Origin: Siphonodentalium dalli
Taxonomy: Eukaryota > Mollusca > Scaphopoda > Gadilida > Siphonodentaliidae
Direction of reading: 5' to 3'
Assembly: GCA_032622095.1 (NCBI GenBank)
Contig: CP136069.1
Location: 16,104,450 to 16,168,449, forward strand
DNA: 64,000 nt
Position numbers and translations under genes: made by a program. Below the pieces are notes generated by a model. The model saw nothing but the letters and a program-made list of their open reading frames with translations, searched no databases and was not told the DNA's origin. Below are positions 22,647 through 33,075 of the stretch, piece by piece. Position 1 is the stretch's first letter. Each line of letters starts with the position of its first letter.

Positions 22647-23506
22647 TTATATTTGCTGTTGTTGTTGTTGTTGTTGTTGTTTTTGGAACGTATCAGCACA
22701 CTCTACGTCAAGAGTGGCTTTTGCTTCTTTCTCTTCTTTCAGCCTCTGATCCAGTTCTTTCTGCCGTTGCCGTCTATTCTCTTGTCTTTCACCTTGGACT
22801 TCTGCTATGAGTCTCCAGGTTTCTGCGACTATGTCTTCTTTGTCTTCCGGGGAACTGGTGGCGGCTGTGCTGGTGTTGTCGCTGGTGGTAGAGCTGGAGG
22901 ACACCGGGATGTGATGGTACTCCGGTGTCCGAGGTGGTAAACTATCCAACTCCACATCGAAGCTGGCGGCAGGAACATCTGGGGTGGTGTCCACGTCCCT
23001 GTCTCCGCTCGCCTCGATGACGACAGCAGGGACCTCCGGCAGATCCACGGAGTCCCTGCTAGCTGGTTCAATGTCGTCCGTCTCCGTGCAGGTCGGGTCG
23101 TCTGGGCGTCTCTCAGACAACTCCGGCCTGCCGGCTGTGACTCTAGACGGCTGAACCACACGGGGAGGGGCGACTGGCCGATCAACAGTCGCCCCATCTT
23201 CTTCTTCTATTTCGCCCGTCTGGCAGCGTCTCGTCTTTTCTGTGATGGTGTCTTCCTCTTGGGAGGCCCCTTCTTCATGTTACAGCGGGTCTTGGCGTTC
23301 CTGTCCGTGGCAGAAGACCTGTGGATGCCAGCATCTTCTGTCCGGAATTCTACGCAGAGAACCAGAGAGCCCCTGTCAGCTTGGAGTGTCCAACTAACAA
23401 CGTCCACTAACCGACTTCTCTGCATAGCAGCCAACGCGGCGTCAGGGATTAGCTCCATAATCCGTCCTAAGCCTAATCCAAAACCATCACATTCTGGCGT
23501 TAGCAC
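22647..23506 (-). pseudogene. Unrecognised gene with basic, acidic and polyglutamine parts, frame broken
   Basis: The first part (23506-23207, 99 residues) starts MLTPECDGFGLGLGR and ends in a very basic KKGPPKRKTPSQKRRDAARR. It stops at 23207. The -1 frame continues without a gap as GEIEEEDGATVDRPVAPPR into the frame 23159-22647. That part is rich in P, S, T, D and E, then becomes a charged helix (EVQGERQENRRQRQKELDQR) and ends in a run of ten Q. Base composition is clearly more GC-rich than its flanks. One gene split by a single-base change, or a -1 frameshift, explains the pair. I suspect a retroelement ORF1 or gag-like protein from the basic segment, but I do not recognise it. The polyQ comes from a CAA repeat. 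Confidence 0.5.
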
Positions 23507-23558
23507 GGGCGGCTGCTCTCTTTCGATTACAATCCGCTCAGATCACCGTGCTAACGCC
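23496..23558. repeat. Inverted repeat, 13-bp arms, at the start of the 23.5-kb gene
   Basis: GGCGTTAGCACGG at 23496-23508 is perfectly complementary to 23546-23558. It spans the start codon of the minus-strand gene. It could be a hairpin in the transcript or the end of an element. Confidence 0.7.
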
Positions 23559-23579
23559 CTAACAGAGAGGAACTAATAA

Positions 23580-24620
23580 AGCCAAATAGAATTTGACTTG
23601 TTCGCTCCACCCTCTGCCAGAGACATTGCATAGCGCTTTAAATTAGTTATCTTATATGGATGCTAGTTGTGACTCGAGGATCACATGTCACTAAAATATA
23701 ACAATGGTTCGAATCATAACCAGTAACCCATATATAGTATGATAATAAATCGCAATCATGCAGATCATGACATATATCGTCTTCAGATGCAGAAGGTTTT
23801 TATCCAATTCCTATATCAAGTCATGCGTGCGTACATACAGGTACGAAAGTGTGGGAAATCTACATTTGCCAAGAACAGTTTAATCTAATCCATAGTTGTG
23901 TGGAGATAGGCAGACGCATATCTTGCACAAATCCAGCCAAATATTGCAAGAGATATGGAGAAAATGACAATACTTGGTAATTCGGGCACATGTCCAAGAC
24001 TGAAGGGCCAATATTAATATGGCTTTTTGTACTTGGTATCCTAGAAATTTCACACTTTTATGTAGTAACAGAACAACTTAAAAGTCCAAACGAATCATAG
24101 GGAATAACTGATGGATACATAATCACCCCGCCCCCATATGGCGAACCGTAATGTTTTATTTTTACCATACAACCTTGAATTTTTTATTTTGTCCTGTCGG
24201 TGTGCGTCAATGACTTGTCAAGCTGAAATCCACCCTATTTCTTATTTATATACATACATGCAAGTGAGATGCTTTTGCAACATCGAAAACATTAAATTTG
24301 CGTATGCTTGATTGCATCGATGTTATTTTTATGAAGATACGATTCCGAAATAGACACAGTAGCCAATAAGTTTATTGTTAACCTCCTCAATTTAGGAGAG
24401 CATATATACAAATGACAATTATATACAAGTTACATAAATATGCATGCAAATGCAATACTAGTCACAATATTAATATAACAGTGTTTATGCCATGTCACAC
24501 GCATGCGGCCAGGTCTGATATTTTCAAATTCCATGTGTTAAGGTGGTCGGTGATAATCTAATATAGAAATGCCAGTTGTCAACAACAACAACAAAAAAAC
24601 AAAAAACAAAACAAAACCTG
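23580..24620. other. Stretch without a supported gene
   Basis: AT-rich and featureless apart from an A-rich run, AACAACAACAACAAAAAAAC, at 24581-24601. A GGTTCGAATCA at 23707 looks like a polymerase III B box, but no matching A box or tRNA fold is present. Confidence 0.45.
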
Positions 24621-24626
24621 ATTAGC

Positions 24627-24900
24627 AATATCACATGCGTGTGATTTAGCGAAATAAAATTTCCGAATAAAATATTTATTGCAGATCAAAGTTGAGTATT
24701 GGAACTTTCGAATGTGAGTCGTCATATTAACTTGTCGAGTGAAAGTTGATGAGCGTTTCTGGAAATAAATTAGCAAAATGACATGCGTGTGATCGAGCGA
24801 AATAAAACTTCCAAATAAAATATTTAGTCAACATCAAAGTTGAGTATAAGAAATTGAGAATGTGTTTCGTCATATCACCGTATCGAGTGAAATTAGACAA
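24627..24900. repeat. Diverged tandem duplication, 150-bp period
   Basis: ATGCGTGTGATTTAGCGAAA at 24634 recurs as ATGCGTGTGATCGAGCGAAA at 24783. The following TAAAATATTTA, ATCAAAGTTGAGTAT and TCGAGTGAAA blocks keep the same spacing. Two copies. Confidence 0.8.
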
Positions 24901-25186
24901 AGATTTCAGACATCGAATTCAGAAAGTAGCATGAAAATGGCCTATTTAAGACATATGTCAGGTATAATGTGAATGTGCGTGTATGATGGATACTATGTAA
25001 CACGCAAATGGCCCAGCTGCATGAAAACAGTTTTTATGTGACAATAGGCGTGTTGCCGATTGCTGGTGATCATGCATTAATTATCTTTGAACTATCGACC
25101 ACAATGTACGTGCGTATATATAGAGGTTTCTTGTGTGAATCATTATAGCAAAAACCAATTATTTATAGATAGTTTCGAATTGTCCA

Positions 25187-28100
25187 TCAGCCGAGACCAT
25201 CGGGTGTAGATCGTAGAACGTTGACAGCCTTGCTCGCATGCAGAAGGAATGTTGCGGTCGAGTCGACGATGAAATCCAGAGGAAAATCCGATATATGTAA
25301 TATGTTACATCTTGAACCTAAAAGCATGGCACACAAGTCGTCAACGGTAAGCGAAGCCATGAACATGTATATTGGAATTCCGAATCTGTTCGTTATGAAA
25401 TCCCAGTAAATGTTTCGCGCATGAATCAATATGCCCGATTGACACGAGAACATGATATGCGTTATCTCACTGTTAAAGCGAACAGAGCAAAGGTTACAGA
25501 GAGTATTGTTGTTGAATGCTGTCCTATTCAGTAACCGGCACAAGTTGACATATTTGGATGATAAATGTGCTTGGGCGTGTACTCGAGTCCATATTGACCA
25601 ACATTCTAATGGATTATGGTGAACTTTTGATAGAACAATTAAATTTGGATCAGAATGTACAGCACAACGCCATGAGTTAATATAATAATTTTGCACAGCT
25701 GTTTTAGCAATCCTCTTCCACACTTCTTTTGCTGGGAACAGACCTTCATCGAGATATTCTAGGAGATAACATTTTAGATTGTATTTTGCGAGAATTTGAA
25801 ATATATCATGAACATAGCCGGAAGATGATCTTCTAAACAGACGTTGCTGGTGCGCTTTGAGTAGGAACAGTCTCAGAGGAGTTTGGTGGTGAAGTGGTAA
25901 ATGGATAAGGTTTCCAAGAAAGCATAATTTTCGGGTATGAATTTCCTGTTCAATGGGCATCAATCCAAGTAATCCAAGGGACAGTCTAGTGCTTGCCCTT
26001 TTCGGTAGTGACTGGATACTCTTGATACATGTTCGGAGTGATCTTTCCATTATCATGAGACCAGAGGTATATTGCATGGGTAAGAGTTCGCATCCGTATA
26101 ATGCTTTCGGCAGAACAACACATTTTAGGATCTGCCTCAGTGAAACAGGAGTCAAAGATGCAGTTAACTGTCTCTTAGCAATTGAAAAAAATGTTTTGCG
26201 CATTTTCAGAGAAACTAAGTGTCCATGTGATTTTCCTGTAGCGAATTTATCTTGTACAATTCCTAAGTGCGTGCTCTCTGTTTTCTCTGGAATGGTGTTC
26301 GGGCCTAAATGCCATGTTCTGTGAGCTTTGGAGTGGCCACTTTTTGACTCGTTAAATACAATAATGTTGCTTTTAGTACAAGAGAAAGAAAATCGCCACC
26401 TGATACTGTATTGATAACACATGTCGATTAAACTGTCGAGGCCAATTTTAGAGAGGGATATAAGTGTTATATCGTCCGCCGTAGTAGGTGCCGCGCATGA
26501 AATATTATTTATGGAGAGTCCCATTCGTGTGGTCGTTAGGATTTCAAGAAGGTCATTTATGTACACTAAGTAGCAAAAAGGTGAGAGGATACCTCCTTGC
26601 CTTGTTCCTTGGCTAATCATAAAGGAGTTTGACAGACATCCGTTATAACGAACTTGGCTTGTGATGTCACTGTATATGCACTGTAACATGCAAATGGCTT
26701 TTCTTGAAAAACCAAGGCGAAGAAACTTGAATAACAGTCCGCTGTGCCATACTTTGTCGAAAGCTTTTTTAGAGTCTAAAAATGCAACATAAAGTTTGGA
26801 ACTGTTTTCATGTGCGTACGATATGGCCTCTTGAAGGACGAAAGTTGTCATGTTACAGCCTACCCTAGATTGAAATCCATTCTGAAGGTCATGTGGGAAT
26901 GCAGCCAGTATGTCACTATTCATGAATCGTTTGAGAAGTATGGCTTCAAATATTTTGTATAACACGGGTAGTAATGATATCGCTCGGTAACTGTCCGGGA
27001 GAGTTGCAGGTTTAGGTTCTCCCTTGTATAGTGGCACGATAATACCCGCTTTTAACGTTTCTGGAATATATTCAAAATCAAGAAATGCGTTGAACAACTT
27101 GCACAAACATAATAACAAGAGATCCGTTCCATGTCGCACGTGTTCGTTGGTTATACCATCATGACCGCTTGCTTTGCCAGATTTTAGTTTCCTTATAACA
27201 TTTTCAATTTCAGCCGAAGTTATGGGAATTCCAAACAAAGGACATGTTTTATGCCCGCTTTTCAAACATTCAGATACTTCCCTCTCTACATAGGCTTCAA
27301 ATAACGTGTCTTCGTGTGCTGGGGAACTGTACAGGTCTTCGAAATATGCGGCCCAGCCAGAAAGAATATCAGCATGGTTTCTACATACCTGACCGCTGAA
27401 TTCCATAGCAGAACAGATTGCCGGTGATGCTCCTTTTTGTGGTCGCAATGAACGCCAGAATAACTTATGGTTGTTTCTTGCATGTGACTCAAGTGTGTAG
27501 CTTAAGTTTCCTTGGTAATTTCGAACTGCATGCCTATGTACCCGCCTAAAATCACGCTTTGCTTGTTTGTGATCCACATACGTCCGTTTGCATGCGCTAC
27601 GTGGCTTGCCGTCTTCTGACCACGCACGATACATGGAAATTGAGTGTTTTTTAAGATTATCTAGTTCGGAATTCCAATAGGGCTTTCTGTGTTGTCGTGT
27701 AGATCTAACTGGAACGGCAGAAGATGCAGCTGCATGCAATGCGTCTACAATGTCGTCATAGAAAAATGCGATTTCGTGCTTGGAATGGATCACGCGATTA
27801 CACAGATCAGCGCATCTCACATCCAAAGTGTTTTTATACAAAATTGTGTCCATACGGCTCCACAAGTAAGCTATTTTTGTTTGTGTTGGCTGAATATTAT
27901 TAGAAATGTCCGGGAGTGTCATCTTGCATGTTACTGGCATATGATTCGAAGTATTGATTGCATTGTCAGACAGAATCCAGCTATTTTGTATTAAGTCTCT
28001 ATCACGTGAAGACACCAAAATATGATCAATGAGAGAGGGCTTGTTTGTTAAACAATATGGTATGTGAGAGAATTCATTACCGCCGCACGCGTTGCTTGCT

Positions 28101-29599
28101 GTTGTGGAAATCAGTTCACAATTATCCAAAAACTGAAGAAATAATTCGGAACGATCATTGAGATCAATGGGCGCAGTATTTAACGACCCTTTCGGTATGT
28201 GAGCGTTAAAGTCCCCCATTATTATCACACTTCCTTCTGCAGAGTGCATCGCACATAGTTCCACTAAAGATTCGAGGCATTCACTAAAATAGTCATCTCC
28301 GTGATTTGTGTTAGGGAGGTAGACTTGAATAATTGTCAGAATGTGTTTGTCCATTATCAACTGGACACCAACGAATCTATTCTCGTCGATACTGATTGCT
28401 GTGCATTTATGTTGAAGGGAATTGTGAATAAGCAATCCAACACCGTCTCTTGTGAACTTTCCACCTGTTTTTGTTTTAATTACAGTTCCTGGCTTGGCTG
28501 TGTATATATATTTGTCACTTAAAGTATGTAAAAAACACAAGTTTTCTGAGTCTAGCCAGTGTTCTGATACGCCAACAATTTGATAGCTCTCACGTTTAAG
28601 AATGTCAGATAAATATGAAGCGCTACCTTTTATCCCTGTGGCATTCCACGTGAAAATTCCAATTTCAGAAATCGCTCGAAGATACCAATATATGAAGCCC
28701 ACACGGCGTGTGAGCAAATCGAACACGAAACATACCTGGATGAGAGAATCTGGAATTCTCCCTGAATGTGCACGGGGTGCCTCTTTCGGTTGGTATACGT
28801 TGAGTAGCAGCATGCCCATCAGCTGACCCACCAGTCGCGCAATCAGACAGCACGAGTGATTCAGATCGACCGATAGATGTACATGTATACTACCTGAGCA
28901 ACCTTCAAGATATTTCCCAATAGATTCGCGAATGGCGGTTAACTGTTCGCAGAGTTGCGTTTTGATTCTTGAGTCGATCGGGATCGGAATGGAATTGTTC
29001 ATTTCGTCACTGCTGAATTCGCCTATTTGATCAATTTGAATCTCCACCGATGCCAATCCGTCGCCAAGTTGATTCGTTACCGCATTGAAATGAAGCAGAT
29101 CACGTGGGAACTGGTCCGTTCTTATCGTCTCAGTCTGGTCAGGTATGTCGTTGATATCAGCTGTTTCTTTAAGCTTTTTCAGGTGAGCCTTTAATTCTTC
29201 GCTTGCTTGCAGTTGATCCGTTATGCGGTCGACTCGCTCGGTGGACACCATTTTGATCTTCTCGAGACTTTGCTGTCGGAAACTATCGATGGTTGATTGA
29301 AGTTGATCGCAAAATGTCGTTATGTAATCGATCGCCGCCCCATTCTCCTGTAGTATGCTGTCCCGCTTATCTTGAAGTGCAGCTAACAAAGCATGACAAT
29401 TCAGCGTGACGTCATTAATTTTAGATGATGACGTCTTGAACTCTCCTTGAATGTGGTTGATGGCGTCATCTTTCGTCTGCACTGAACACGCTGGATACGA
29501 CCACAGATGGCACTCTGGACAACAGTCGATTCCATGAAGTATGCAGAAGGAATGAACCGTATTCTTGTGGAATTGGCACTGTGCGTGTGTATTGGCCAT
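25187..29599 (-). CDS. Intact LINE protein: B-box-like finger, coiled coil, endonuclease, reverse transcriptase
   Basis: One uninterrupted frame of 1,470 codons. Residues 8-50 form a B-box-like zinc site (C8, H11, C19, H22, C27, C30, C38). Residues of about 55-230 are charged and heptad-like, a probable coiled coil. The endonuclease spans about 310-560 (IFTWNATGIKG, GDFNAHI near 464, LIDHILVS near 523, SNHMPV near 553). The reverse transcriptase spans about 780-1120 (DSYRAISLLP near 870, FLDSKKAFDKVWH, QGTRQGGILSPF, and TADDITLI near 1041, where T replaces the usual Y or F). A C-terminal knuckle CNLCSVRF...H..C lies near 1370. LINE proteins nick the target and copy their RNA there. The intact frame suggests recent activity. 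The link at about 250-310 is poorly structured, so an ORF1 and ORF2 may have become fused. No poly-A tail or target duplication is seen. Confidence 0.9.
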   Translation of the reverse strand: MANTHAQCQFHKNTVHSFCILHGIDCCPECHLWSYPACSVQTKDDAINHIQGEFKTSSSKINDVTLNCHALLAALQDKRDSILQENGAAIDYITTFCDQLQSTIDSFRQQSLEKIKMVSTERVDRITDQLQASEELKAHLKKLKETADINDIPDQTETIRTDQFPRDLLHFNAVTNQLGDGLASVEIQIDQIGEFSSDEMNNSIPIPIDSRIKTQLCEQLTAIRESIGKYLEGCSGSIHVHLSVDLNHSCCLIARLVGQLMGMLLLNVYQPKEAPRAHSGRIPDSLIQVCFVFDLLTRRVGFIYWYLRAISEIGIFTWNATGIKGSASYLSDILKRESYQIVGVSEHWLDSENLCFLHTLSDKYIYTAKPGTVIKTKTGGKFTRDGVGLLIHNSLQHKCTAISIDENRFVGVQLIMDKHILTIIQVYLPNTNHGDDYFSECLESLVELCAMHSAEGSVIIMGDFNAHIPKGSLNTAPIDLNDRSELFLQFLDNCELISTTASNACGGNEFSHIPYCLTNKPSLIDHILVSSRDRDLIQNSWILSDNAINTSNHMPVTCKMTLPDISNNIQPTQTKIAYLWSRMDTILYKNTLDVRCADLCNRVIHSKHEIAFFYDDIVDALHAAASSAVPVRSTRQHRKPYWNSELDNLKKHSISMYRAWSEDGKPRSACKRTYVDHKQAKRDFRRVHRHAVRNYQGNLSYTLESHARNNHKLFWRSLRPQKGASPAICSAMEFSGQVCRNHADILSGWAAYFEDLYSSPAHEDTLFEAYVEREVSECLKSGHKTCPLFGIPITSAEIENVIRKLKSGKASGHDGITNEHVRHGTDLLLLCLCKLFNAFLDFEYIPETLKAGIIVPLYKGEPKPATLPDSYRAISLLPVLYKIFEAILLKRFMNSDILAAFPHDLQNGFQSRVGCNMTTFVLQEAISYAHENSSKLYVAFLDSKKAFDKVWHSGLLFKFLRLGFSRKAICMLQCIYSDITSQVRYNGCLSNSFMISQGTRQGGILSPFCYLVYINDLLEILTTTRMGLSINNISCAAPTTADDITLISLSKIGLDSLIDMCYQYSIRWRFSFSCTKSNIIVFNESKSGHSKAHRTWHLGPNTIPEKTESTHLGIVQDKFATGKSHGHLVSLKMRKTFFSIAKRQLTASLTPVSLRQILKCVVLPKALYGCELLPMQYTSGLMIMERSLRTCIKSIQSLPKRASTRLSLGLLGLMPIEQEIHTRKLCFLGNLIHLPLHHQTPLRLFLLKAHQQRLFRRSSSGYVHDIFQILAKYNLKCYLLEYLDEGLFPAKEVWKRIAKTAVQNYYINSWRCAVHSDPNLIVLSKVHHNPLECWSIWTRVHAQAHLSSKYVNLCRLLNRTAFNNNTLCNLCSVRFNSEITHIMFSCQSGILIHARNIYWDFITNRFGIPIYMFMASLTVDDLCAMLLGSRCNILHISDFPLDFIVDSTATFLLHASKAVNVLRSTPDGLG

Positions 29600-29649
29600 T
29601 TCTTGATATGACTGGAATTATAATAAAGATGAGCGATGCCATAAAAATG

Positions 29650-30175
29650 ATTATGTCTTAGAGACTTGATTAATAAACACAACATCTTTAAAAGATAGGA
29701 TTAGTTTTACAAAACTCCGTGTTAGTGATCAAAAACTCGCTATTGAAAAAGGTAGACATCATCATCCTATAATTAAGGAGGGGAAGAGACTGTGCCTTAA
29801 ATGCAGGACCGGTTCTGATATAGACAATGAGTATCATTTCATTATGGAATGTCCACACTAATATTGCGATCTCAAAGATGATTTTTTCCAAATTGTTGGT
29901 AGATATCACAGTAATTTTACAAGTATGTCAAACGATCAGAAATTTAATCCTGTAATGAAAAATGATAACCCTGAAATAAGCAGCAAAATCAGCAACGTGG
30001 TCCGGCGCTTCTTGGATAAGCGCTCTGAATTAATGTTATGCTTGCCATCACACAATAAAATACATATAGCTAGACATGCCATGTTCAAATGTAATTGTTT
30101 ATTGTTTTATTATGAACTGTATTGTTAGTATACTGCCTTTATTGGTGTTAATGCAAATAAATTGTATCGTATCTT
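29650..30175 (+). pseudogene. LINE C-terminal fragment
   Basis: The plus frame reads ISFTKLRVSDQKLAIEKGRH, then LCLKCRTGSDIDNEYHF and MECPHY, the usual LINE end with a C-x2-C...H...C knuckle. A TAA interrupts after ECPH. The frame then runs on as DKRSELMLCL. The 3' part includes GCAAATAAATTGTATCGTAT near 30155, a plausible polyadenylation region. It abuts the start of the intact minus-strand LINE, so two LINEs lie head to head. Confidence 0.75.
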
Positions 30176-30257
30176 ATCGTAAACTACGGCTTACACAGTT
30201 TCGACGGATCCAATGTATCTTTAAAGACGGCCTATCTCTTATAAAAAAAATTATAAT

Positions 30258-30476
30258 TTCACCCATACAGAGCCCCAGACAAACATGAGCAGACGACACT
30301 CTTCTATATGCTTCTATATATGTGTGGGGCTCCCTGCAGGGTAATGGATGTTTTTTATTTTATGTCCTAAAAATTGTAAGAAACATTTATTTTAAAAAAA
30401 TGATAAAAAATTGTTAGGCCAATGCTTTCTCTTATATATGACTCGCATATATAAGAGAATGCATTGGCACAGGGTA
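30258..30476. repeat. Half double-hairpin module (H3)
   Basis: It holds the inner core (ACCCATACAGAGCCCCAGAC ... GGGGCTCCCTGCAG, 30258-30340) and one outer hairpin (30418-30468) without its usual loop, ending CACAGGG. The left outer hairpin is missing. The core is nearly identical to those at 14.55 and 31.27 kb. Confidence 0.82.
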
Positions 30477-30529
30477 AACAAATCTAAAACGTTTTATTTA
30501 GATTCCGAGTCCAAGTAATATATATGAAT

Positions 30530-30870
30530 CAATTAATATAAATGTATTTAGAATGTATTCCATCACATCTGTGGATCAATTTTATGGGGTATTTTATATC
30601 AGAAATCCGTGCAAAGACGTTAAGGGCACACAAAAAGCGTTCCCAGAAGAACAGCTATATCCTGTTAACAGCTTCGAACAAGGACAATTTGAAATGTTTC
30701 TATCAATTAATATACATTTATTTAGAATGTATTACATCACATCTGCAGGTGTATTGTTTAGATCAGATATCCGTGCAAAGACGTTAAGAGCACACACAAA
30801 TCGTCCCCTGAAGAACACTTGTTAGCAGCCTCAATCACAAAAAACATTTAGTTGCGTCTATAGATTCCAT
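30530..30870. repeat. Tandem duplication, 174-bp period
   Basis: ATTTAGAATGTATTCCATCA at 30546 recurs as ATTTAGAATGTATTACATCA at 30720, and ATCCGTGCAAAGACGTTAAG occurs in both units at matching offsets. Two copies. The open frames across it are by-products of the repeat. Confidence 0.82.
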
Positions 30871-31138
30871 CACGATCTTACTATCGGAATAAACACTTTA
30901 ATATGCTTTTATAGACAAATAATCTACCCAAATCTAAAGTTTTATTTCAGTTATATTCACACCATAGCCATTTGGAGTCTTAAAACCTTAAAATATTAGG
31001 ATATTGTAGGATACTGTAATGGCCAGAATATCGCCTTTCAAAAGATATGGTTCTAATCCAATGATCGTCTCTTATAAAGTGCGACCAAAGTGCGACCAAA
31101 GCGGTAGTTAATAAAGAACTTTCAGAATTATGAGCTAT

Positions 31139-32146
31139 TGGCTGCGGACCCTGTGCCAATGCATTCTCTTATATATGCGAGTCAACCATAGGTCGCCTCG
31201 CATATATAAGAGAATGCATTGGCCTAACAATTTTAATAATTTTTTCTTGTATTCTTTAACAATTTTATAATTTCACCCATACAGAGCCCCAGACAAACAT
31301 GAGCAGACGACACTCTTCTATATGCTTCTATATATGTGTGGGGCTCCCTGCAGGGTAATGGATGTTTTTTATGTTATGTCCTAAAAATTGTAAGAAACAT
31401 TTATTTTAAAAAAATGATAAAAATTCTTAGGCCAATGCATTCTCTTATATATGCGAGGCGACCTAGTAGACTCGCATATATAAGAGAATGCATTGGCACA
31501 GGGTAAAAAAAATCCCGACTTACGATGGCATTGTAGGTGTGACAAATTATTATGGTGCAGTTTGGTGACAATTGGTCATCATATTTCTGTGCCATATCTA
31601 GCCATGTTGCGCGCTGAGTTACCGCACAATGAGTCGACTCGACCAATTAACCCATTGCGTTTCACCAAGGTTGATCTCTACTCTTTATGTTTGTATTCTC
31701 TACAATATATATAACTGCACGATCGATCTCCAGACATGCGTGGCAATCACTAATTCACTCATATATCATGCACGTAGTATGTTTTCAGTTCATGTTTAAC
31801 CATTTATATTATTTCCATGCGTATTAAGACAGTTCCCCGATTGAGTTTTTTTTATTTTGCGACGTTTAGTTCTATGCATTATCATGTGGGCCAATGCAGC
31901 TGTGTCGGAACTGTTGGAGTAAATGCAGCTGCGATAAAGTACCTGCATGGAATAAACAAAGCGAACTAGACGAGGACCAAAAACAAGAAAAAGGCTGATT
32001 ATAACGAACTTTGGAGCGAACATGCAGCGGGCGACATAGCTAGCTATGGCATTTTAATTGTGACAACCAATTGTGACCAAACTCCACCATAATAAATTGT
32101 CACACCTACTATGCCATCGCTACTGTGGTACGTATGTCCGCAGCCA
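31139..32146. mobile_element. Long-TIR DNA element G, copy 1, with a nested insertion
   Basis: The outer end TGGCTGCGGAC at 31139 pairs with GTCCGCAGCCA at 32136-32146. The inner arm GTGTGACAAATTATTATGG pairs with the complement near 32085-32105. The left arm is interrupted by the double-hairpin module at 31149-31503 and its flank to about 31521. Without that insert it matches the copy at 53220-54159. No transposase. Confidence 0.83.
31149..31503. repeat. Double-hairpin module, complete with inner core (H4)
   Basis: Outer hairpins are at 31155-31223 and 31431-31497, with CCCTGTG and CACAGGG at the outer edges. The inner core (about 31275-31358) has GAGCCCC facing GGGGCTC. The right flank AAAAAAATCCCGACTTACG is the complement of the left flank of the copy at 14.4 kb, so the mobile unit is larger than the hairpins. 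Confidence 0.9.
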
Positions 32147-32311
32147 TTGTGATCATTTTCGATGTATAAATGATTATATGGATTTTCGCGATCACTGTGC
32201 CATACGAATGACGGTGATTTTAAGTATGCTTTTATTTTAATTTTTATGGTAAACTGAACATTGCTTCAAAGAGTTTTTGTCATATTTTTCGCCAAATCTA
32301 ACCGAGGACCT

Positions 32312-32802
32312 TTAAAGGTAAATGCGGCGTTCGTTGCAGAAATATTCATATTTGTTCAAATCGCCATCAACAGAAGGAATATTAAAATATATATAGTTTT
32401 TGTTCATATGCCAAACATAATCAGCGCGTAAATGGTATATTGTCGTCAAGACGTACGATGGTTTACGTAAACAAGAGCCTGCTCGTGTTACATAAGTGTT
32501 GCTTCTGTTTACACAACACAGTGCAATTATATTGGTTAATCACACACAAATGATATAAACGCTCTTTATTATTTCCATATCAGTAGCAAACAATGCTCTT
32601 TAGGTTTACCATATCCGGATCTAAACAAAAGCCACGTTTGCATAACAAAGGAAAACATTTGACGATAACATATTGTTTATGCCATATTTCTGATTGGTAT
32701 AAGAACAAAATCTGTCTATATTTTACTATTCGTTCTGTTTATGGTGGTTTTTGACGGAAGTGAATATTTTAACAGCATACCCACCGCCAACCTTATCTTT
32801 AA
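32312..32802 (-). mobile_element. TTAA MITE, TACTGGCGGCGTT family, copy 2 (inverted)
   Basis: It begins TTAAAGGTAAATGCGGCGTT and ends with the complement of TTAAAGATAAGGTTGGCGG. The inner sequence matches copy 1 in reverse. An 18-bp direct repeat, TCTAACCGAGGACCTTTA, flanks it at 32297 and 32804, which is longer than a TTAA duplication. Confidence 0.83.
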
Positions 32803-33075
32803 TTCTAACCGAGGACCTTTAGCGACATTTCGTTTATGAAACAAATATGTCAGTATTTCAGCCCATGGCAATTCAATTAGCACCCTTGATAACACGCCAT
32901 CCAACAAGTTGAGTCTAGTTTCTGGTTTATAGACAAATAGTATTGAAGACCACTGACGCTTGAAGTTGTTAAAACTAACCAAAACGTGTTTTTCCACACC
33001 TTCATACTAAGGCCATAAACAGGTTTTTTTTTCATTTTGAGAGAGGATGCGAAACACATCTGGTAGCAGGGGAAA

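Noticed and set aside
22653-22940. Plus-strand open frame with a leucine run opposite the polyQ end
   Set aside because: It is the complement of the CAA/CAG repeat; the minus strand gives coherent basic and charged protein segments.
23696-23735. Possible tRNA or SINE promoter from GGTTCGAATCA
   Set aside because: No A box at the proper distance and no cloverleaf arms.
25953-26324. 123-residue plus-strand frame
   Set aside because: Antisense shadow of the intact LINE reverse transcriptase gene.
30542-30825. Two overlapping plus-strand frames of 81 and 90 residues with internal similarity
   Set aside because: They read through a 174-bp tandem duplication; the repeat itself creates the protein similarity.
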